The notes beneath the pieces are model-generated. The model saw only the letters and a list, made by a program, of their open reading frames with translations, ran no database searches and had not been told where the DNA came from. Shown here piece by piece: positions 59,309 to 64,000 of a stretch of 64,000 bases of DNA. The DNA lies in the NCBI RefSeq assembly GCF_004025325.1, contig NZ_RSFE01000007.1, forward strand, positions 62,001-126,000, written 5' to 3'. This DNA comes from Pseudidiomarina gelatinasegens (GTDB lineage Bacteria; Pseudomonadota; Gammaproteobacteria; Enterobacterales; Alteromonadaceae). The position numbers and the translations under genes are program-made. Within the stretch, counting starts at the first letter, position 1. Each line of letters starts with the position of its first letter.

Positions 59309-61962
59309 AGCTAAAACAATATCAAAAAGCCTCCCTAACGACTTTACGAAAGTATCTTGAAGAAGCTCGAATTGTTGGTCCTTCAGAAGCTTATACAGCA
59401 CTAACAGCAGAGCCTGAGCTTGCAAAACGGTTGAAAGGGTTTGCTTCAAAATACAAACCGCTAAAGTCATCGCCGGATGTGCCCTACGTTTGTCTGCGTT
59501 TACCCACTGGCGGCGGCAAGACTATATTGGCCGCCCACTCAATAACCGTTGCAAAAGAAGCATGGATTGAAAAAGATTATCCGATGGTGCTTTGGTTGGT
59601 TCCAACCAACACTATTCGTACGCAAACTGCAGAAGCACTTAAGAATCCGCGTCACCCCTATCGCCAAGTACTTGATGAAGCATTTGAAGGAAGGGTGCGA
59701 ATTTTTGATATTGGTGACTTTACGCAGATCACAACGCAAGACTTAAGCTCCAACCTATGTGTCGTCGTTGGCACCATTCAGACGTTGCGTGTAACCAATA
59801 CCGATGGGCGAAAAGTGTATGCGCACAACGAGAATCTGGAATCTCATTTTTCTAGTGTGTCAGCAAATACAGCAGGTTTAGAGCCCATTGATAATGATTC
59901 GAGAGGCGGCTTCCGTTTCAGTTTCGCCAACTTAATGCACTTGCATCGACCGCTCGTTATCATGGACGAAGCACACAAGGCAGGGTCAGATTTAAGCCAA
60001 GAGGTTTATGAGCGCATCAACCCGTCGGCATGCATTGAATATACTGCCACACCAAAAGGCTTTAATAACATTCTCCACACCGTTTCAGCACAAGAGCTGA
60101 AAGATGAGGAAATGATAAAAATGCCAGTGGTTCTGGATGAGGCTGAAACTTGGCAGGGCGCAGTAAACTCGGCGATTTTTAAACGCGCTGAATTGCAGGA
60201 ATACGCAGACCGCGACCGTGATGACTACATTCGGCCTATTGTGCTCTTCCAAGCAGAAAAGAAAGGTGGAGAAGCTACAGTTGAAGTACTTAAGCAGCAC
60301 TTAATTGAAAATGAAAATATTGATGAGCATAAAATTGCCGTTGCAACAGGCTCTCAACGAGAACTAGATGGAATCGACTTATTCAAGCCGGATTGCCCTA
60401 TAGAGTACGTCATTACAATAGAAGCATTGAAAGAAGGCTGGGATTGCTCATTCGCTTATGTCTTCTGTTCACTGGCCAATATTCGTAGCTCAACAGATGC
60501 AGAGCAACTATTAGGGCGAGTTTTGCGAATGCCATATGCAACAAAGCGAAAAGAAGCGGCATTGAATAAATCCTACGCAAAACTTGTTTCGAAGCACTTC
60601 TCTGAAGCGGCGATGACTTTGAGAGACAAGCTCGTTGATATGGGATTTGACGAGAGTGAGGCGGAGGATAATATCGAAGCCGAACAACCTGGTTTTGATG
60701 ATGGTTTATTTGGCAAGCCAGAACGTCGTCGTCCAACAATGTCCGTGGAAGTTAAAGCAACGCCTCAAGAGCAACGCGAATTGCAAAGCATTGCCCCAGG
60801 AAAAATTAAAGTCTCTGCAGGCGAGAATGGGAATGCAACAATTGAGTTCTATGGCGTACCCAAACCGCGTGAAGAACAAGCACTTATCGAAAAGGCACCA
60901 ACGAACATGCATGAAGTCTTGCGTGCCAAGCTTAAGGAGTTCAAAGAACAACATCCAAATGAGCTCGCGCCGGCGCATCTTGGTGAAGAATTTATTGTTC
61001 CGCGTTTAATGACTAATATTCAGGGCGAGTTAGTGTTTGGCGATACGGATATTCTGATGGAATATCACGATTGGTCGTTAAACGATTACCCTGCTCGGCT
61101 AAGTGCCAAAGAGTTTGATATTGTCGAGACCACCAATGCTTTTGAAATTGATTTGGACGGAAACCGATTAACGGTATCTGTTTCGGATGCTTCATCGCAG
61201 CTTTCTCTCGATATTGCAGTTGAGGATTGGACACCAAACAGTCTTGTGCGTTGGTTGGATAGTCGTATTCGAGATCAGTGGATTGGGCAGGCTGAATTAC
61301 TGGCGTGGTTAAGTGATATCGTTGAAAACTTGACTCAGGAACGAGGTATTCCTTTATCTCAATTGATGCGCTGTAAGTTTATTTTAGCGCGGAAACTCAA
61401 ACAGAAAATTCAGAGTTTCCGATTATTAGAACGTGAAAAGGTTTACCAAAGTAACTTATTTGGGCCGACAGCTCGTATTGAGGTGTCATTTGATGAAGGC
61501 TTCCGGTTCTTTGACGACATGTACTATGACGTGCCTAAATATCGTGGTGGTCAGTTCAAGTATAAGAAGCACTTTATGGGGCCAGATGAAGTTCCCTCTT
61601 TTGATAGTAAAGACGGCGGTGAAGAACACATGTGTGCTCTTGCCCTTGATGCATTGCCAGGACTGAAGTACTGGACACGCAATGTCGCCCGTCATCGTAA
61701 TTCCTTTTCGTTGCCTACCTCCACGGATAAGTTTTATCCCGATTTCGTAGCGCTAATGGATGATGGGCGGTTGCTAGTTGTAGAGTACAAAGGCAAAGAC
61801 CGTTCGGCTGACGAAAGCCGCGATTCGCGAGAGAAGAACCTAATTGGCCAGCAATGGGCAAAAGCATCAAACGGCAGAGCTGTCTTTGTGATGGCTACTA
61901 TGGAAAAAGGTGACCCGAAAGAAGTTCGAGCCCAAGTGCTAGCGGCGCTAGGCATGAGTTAA
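59305..61962 (+). CDS. Type III restriction enzyme helicase-nuclease (Res)
   Basis: An 885-residue SF2 helicase with an endonuclease tail. Walker A LPTGGGKT is at 66-73, DEAH at 221-224, and motif VI is LLGRVLRMPYA. The C-terminal PD-(D/E)xK site has P812-D813 (YPDFVALM) and E827-x-K829 (VEYKGK). It cleaves DNA near unmodified head-to-head sites with ATP. All catalytic parts are intact, so the system is probably functional. Confidence 0.95.
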   Translation: MKLKQYQKASLTTLRKYLEEARIVGPSEAYTALTAEPELAKRLKGFASKYKPLKSSPDVPYVCLRLPTGGGKTILAAHSITVAKEAWIEKDYPMVLWLVPTNTIRTQTAEALKNPRHPYRQVLDEAFEGRVRIFDIGDFTQITTQDLSSNLCVVVGTIQTLRVTNTDGRKVYAHNENLESHFSSVSANTAGLEPIDNDSRGGFRFSFANLMHLHRPLVIMDEAHKAGSDLSQEVYERINPSACIEYTATPKGFNNILHTVSAQELKDEEMIKMPVVLDEAETWQGAVNSAIFKRAELQEYADRDRDDYIRPIVLFQAEKKGGEATVEVLKQHLIENENIDEHKIAVATGSQRELDGIDLFKPDCPIEYVITIEALKEGWDCSFAYVFCSLANIRSSTDAEQLLGRVLRMPYATKRKEAALNKSYAKLVSKHFSEAAMTLRDKLVDMGFDESEAEDNIEAEQPGFDDGLFGKPERRRPTMSVEVKATPQEQRELQSIAPGKIKVSAGENGNATIEFYGVPKPREEQALIEKAPTNMHEVLRAKLKEFKEQHPNELAPAHLGEEFIVPRLMTNIQGELVFGDTDILMEYHDWSLNDYPARLSAKEFDIVETTNAFEIDLDGNRLTVSVSDASSQLSLDIAVEDWTPNSLVRWLDSRIRDQWIGQAELLAWLSDIVENLTQERGIPLSQLMRCKFILARKLKQKIQSFRLLEREKVYQSNLFGPTARIEVSFDEGFRFFDDMYYDVPKYRGGQFKYKKHFMGPDEVPSFDSKDGGEEHMCALALDALPGLKYWTRNVARHRNSFSLPTSTDKFYPDFVALMDDGRLLVVEYKGKDRSADESRDSREKNLIGQQWAKASNGRAVFVMATMEKGDPKEVRAQVLAALGMS

Positions 61963-61998
61963 GTGGAACTATGAGTTATATTTATATCAAAGATGTGG

Positions 61999-62029
61999 TA
62001 TATTCGGCCGCATTTCGAATTATACGAAA
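61999..62029 (+). promoter_or_regulatory. Promoter and small operator of the Panacea module
   Basis: TGG with TATATT (61999-62004) is an extended -10. Near the expected transcript start, TTTCG (62013-62017) and CGAAA (62025-62029) form an inverted repeat with a 7-base spacer. The downstream Shine-Dalgarno is AAGGAG at 62030-62035. The module appears to have its own promoter, and autoregulation by the antitoxin is a reasonable inference. Confidence 0.5.
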
Positions 62030-62041
62030 AAGGAGTTAAGC

Positions 62042-62494
62042 GTGGTGCTTTCTCAAGAATTAAATACTGTCCAAGAGGCAATAATCTTTCTTCATCGCAA
62101 AATGTTCGATGAAAGCCCATCTCCGATGAAGCTCCAAAAGCTTTGCTATTACGCTCAGGGGTTTGCTCTGGCTGAAGGTCATGAATTGTTCCCCGAAGAC
62201 TTTCAAGCTTGGCAACATGGACCTGTGCTGCAATCTCTATATTGGGAATATCAAGCATTTAAATGGCGTCAAATTGACTGTGATGTTAGTGAACCAAAAC
62301 TACCTCAATTAGATCTTATTGAAAATGTCGTAGCGGCCTATGGGCGTTATGATGGTGCTGCCCTAAGTACCATGACTCATAGAGAAAAACCATGGATTGA
62401 TGCTAGAGGTGACTTGCCAGAGTCATCCGGTAGTAACGAAGTTATATCAAAAGATTCTATGAAGCGGTTTTTCACGAGTAAGCTCCAGAGCTGA
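62042..62494 (+). CDS. Panacea (DUF4065) antitoxin-like protein
   Basis: A 150-residue protein (GTG start) with the DUF4065/Panacea hallmark MKLQKLCYYAQGFALAEG and FQAWQHGPVLQSLYWEY. Panacea proteins neutralise diverse toxins in PanAT systems, and SocA is the founding proteolytic-adaptor member. The next gene starts 8 bases after the stop, so a two-gene operon is implied, with antitoxin first. Confidence 0.85.
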   Translation: MVLSQELNTVQEAIIFLHRKMFDESPSPMKLQKLCYYAQGFALAEGHELFPEDFQAWQHGPVLQSLYWEYQAFKWRQIDCDVSEPKLPQLDLIENVVAAYGRYDGAALSTMTHREKPWIDARGDLPESSGSNEVISKDSMKRFFTSKLQS

Positions 62495-62501
62495 AACTCT
62501 C

Positions 62502-63107
62502 ATGGGTAAGAGCAAATATGCTGATATCGCAGATCGTGATGCAGAATCCGTATCGCAAGAGAAACTCAAAGTATCTTTCGAGAATATCGACTTTAATTCT
62601 GAAGAGTTTTTCTTTCACGGTTTAGATCCCCACTATTACTCAAAATTTTTTAATTGTATTTCTGAGCTTCAAAGATCTAAAGAGTCCGAAATAGCCCAGC
62701 AGACACACCCAAGCTTATCTCCAAAATCCATATTCAATACTAAGACGTCTATAAAAGACTCTTTCCCTGATTGTGTAATTGAGAACGTAAAGCAAAAACT
62801 TTATATTGAAACTAGAGACGATCAAGATTCAATGAATAGAGCTTTAGAGATAACCTCGAGGGCTTTTGAGGTTAGTCTGGGGAAAAATCATGGCCGTTTG
62901 CACGGTTTTCTTTGGAATAATACTTTTTACGTTGTTTGGATAGACCCTGCACACAATTTATTTCCGATGGATAGGAAAATTTCTAAACATGCAGATGCTG
63001 CAGTTGTTAGATGCTTCTCTCCTGATGAATGCAAGCGCCTGCAAAGTAAAATTCGCGAGCTACAGTATGAATATGACGAGCTCTATGAAGCTTTTGCGAA
63101 TCAATGA
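62502..63107 (+). CDS. Unidentified partner of the Panacea protein, candidate toxin
   Basis: A 201-residue protein. The first 100 residues look unstructured or variable. The C-terminal part has NRALEITSRAFEVSL, GRLHGFLWNNTFYVVWIDPAHNLFP and a coiled-coil-like end (LQSKIRELQYEYDELYEAF). The FYVVWIDPAHNLFP strand-turn pattern recalls small RelE-like folds, but I cannot name a family. Position after a Panacea gene makes a toxin role likely. The ATG is not preceded by a strong ribosome site, so coupling to the antitoxin gene may drive its translation. Confidence 0.65.
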   Translation: MGKSKYADIADRDAESVSQEKLKVSFENIDFNSEEFFFHGLDPHYYSKFFNCISELQRSKESEIAQQTHPSLSPKSIFNTKTSIKDSFPDCVIENVKQKLYIETRDDQDSMNRALEITSRAFEVSLGKNHGRLHGFLWNNTFYVVWIDPAHNLFPMDRKISKHADAAVVRCFSPDECKRLQSKIRELQYEYDELYEAFANQ

Positions 63108-63197
63108 GTGATCATACTGAAAAAAAGTGTTTGCTTTAGGGTATTAAAGGATTTAGTGGATTTCTCAAGTAAAGTTAATATTTACGATGCTCTAGAT

Positions 63198-63225
63198 TTG
63201 ACTATCGTTATTTTTCTAATATATT
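63198..63225 (+). promoter_or_regulatory. Retron promoter
   Basis: TTGACT (63198-63203) is 16 bases from TATATT (63220-63225). The predicted transcript start, near 63232, coincides with the first base of the msr-msd RNA, which supports both calls. Confidence 0.7.
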
Positions 63226-63232
63226 GACTTAC

Positions 63233-63363
63233 GGCTCACATGCAGATTTGTTGGTTGCGCTTCGCAACCTGTGACAACATTGCTAGATAGACTCGCCTTT
63301 CGGACTACTCGTTTGAGCGTCCTGGAACTACTCGCCAGCCGCGCGTAGGAGTGCATGTGAGCC
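63233..63363 (+). ncRNA. Retron msr-msd non-coding RNA
   Basis: A perfect 12-base inverted repeat forms the a1/a2 stem: GGCTCACATGCA (63233-63244) and TGCATGTGAGCC (63352-63363). Directly after a1 comes CAGATTTGTTGG and a hairpin (GGTTGCG/CGCAACC, 63253-63269), closely resembling the msr of the Ec67 retron as I recall it. Further stems lie at 63302-63322 (GGAC/GTCC) and 63322-63338 (CTGG/CCAG), in the msd region. The a2 arm ends nine bases before the first candidate RT start codon. The RT copies msd into branched ssDNA. Confidence 0.85.
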
Positions 63364-63372
63364 ATCTCTTCA

Positions 63373-64000
63373 ATGCTGATAGCGAGAGTGATTTTGATTC
63401 ATAGAAGAGACTACCAACTGCTAAAAAAAGCAAAAACGAAGCCTGAGTTAGCGTCACTTCTCGGAATAACTGCGGCCTTTCTAACAAGAGTGCTTTATCA
63501 TCCTGGTGCCAATGACCATTACCACCAATTTGAAATTGATAAAAAATCCGGTGGAAAAAGAAAAATAAGCGCTCCCTCGAATGAACTAAAGGATATTCAG
63601 AGCCGATTATCTACTCTCCTTCAAAATTGCCTCGATGTAATCCGCTTCGACACCGAAGTCAGCCGAGAATGTCTTGTATCTCACGGTTTTGAGCGAGAAC
63701 GTTCGATAATTACCAATGCTGCTATCCATAAAGGAAAGAGGAACATACTAAATTTGGATTTAGATGATTTTTTTGGACAATTTAACTTCGGACGTGTTCG
63801 AGGTTATTTCATAGCAAATAAGCATTTCGAACTTGACCCACATATTGCTACAGTAATTGCTCAAATTGCTTGTTATGAGAACTCTCTTCCTCAGGGCAGC
63901 CCATGCTCTCCTGTTATAGCCAACCTTATAACTGCCAGCCTTGATATGAAGTTGTTGAATTTAGCTAAAAGCTGCGGTTGTTCTTATTCGCGGTATGCGG
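63373..64000 (+). CDS. Retron reverse transcriptase, 3' end missing
   Basis: About 209 residues are visible and the frame runs off the window. Retron marks are the NAAIH motif (NAxxH), LNLDLDDFFGQFNFGRVRGYF (catalytic Asp motif), LPQGSPCSPVIANL and YSRYA, cut exactly before the expected Asp-Asp. It aligns over most of its visible length with the Ec67 (Eco2) retron RT. Start candidates are ATG 63373 and TTG 63394, the latter preceded by GAGAG. In Eco2 a TOPRIM-type effector is fused behind the RT, so the unseen 3' part may hold one. Confidence 0.9.
   Translation, partial: MLIARVILIHRRDYQLLKKAKTKPELASLLGITAAFLTRVLYHPGANDHYHQFEIDKKSGGKRKISAPSNELKDIQSRLSTLLQNCLDVIRFDTEVSRECLVSHGFERERSIITNAAIHKGKRNILNLDLDDFFGQFNFGRVRGYFIANKHFELDPHIATVIAQIACYENSLPQGSPCSPVIANLITASLDMKLLNLAKSCGCSYSRYA

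Overview
The window looks like chromosome of a marine gammaproteobacterium of the Alteromonadales type, with Idiomarina and relatives as the closest guess. This is inferred from gene order (ubiJ-ubiB-tatABC-tatD; ppx/rhlB divergent from trxA-rho; ubiD-fre; a recC-recB-recD run without ptrA) and from protein sequence similarity to those lineages. About 56 kb is compact core genome with many 4-base start/stop overlaps. The last roughly 7.7 kb (from about 56.3 kb to the right edge) is more A+T-rich and reads as an anti-phage or mobile defense island.

Layout. 0-6.6 kb: end of the ubiquinone accessory operon (ubiJ, ubiB), the Tat secretion genes, a periplasmic protein of unknown role, tatD and a membrane diguanylate cyclase. 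6.6-12 kb: hemB (Mg-type motif), a short Ppx/GppA phosphatase, rhlB, trxA and rho. 12-15 kb: two secreted DUF1566 proteins and an endonuclease/exonuclease/phosphatase-fold protein. 15-21 kb: ubiD-fre, then a thiamine salvage unit made of a TPP riboswitch, a TonB-dependent receptor, a PnuC-type permease and a thiamine-kinase-like phosphotransferase. 21-25 kb: an MFS transporter, a DUF3185 protein, a Dps, the tRNA hydroxylase TrhO and a lipoprotein phosphatase. 25-34.4 kb: recC-recB-recD-arfB, all overlapping or touching. 34.5-56.3 kb: mixed metabolism and stress genes, including an acylase lipoprotein, sulfide:quinone oxidoreductase, MaoC hydratase, a WYL-type mini-regulator with a perfect operator palindrome, ogt, a SulP-UspA pair, an unusual Nramp-like transporter, malic enzyme, an OsmC protein, gdhA, a DUF3300 protein and a PepSY/flavoreductase pair.

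Defense island (56.3 kb to the edge). It begins with the wreck of an SF1 helicase gene carrying an in-frame stop. A membrane protein of unknown role follows, coupled to a complete Type III restriction-modification pair (mod-res). Next is a Panacea (DUF4065) antitoxin-like gene with an unidentified partner. The window ends in a retron: a promoter, an msr-msd RNA gene bounded by a perfect 12-base inverted repeat, and a reverse transcriptase cut by the window just before its catalytic Asp-Asp pair. RNA and protein both resemble the Ec67 (Eco2) retron lineage, as far as I can recall that sequence. The effector part lies outside the window, so the retron and the unknown Panacea partner are the strongest leads for new biology here.
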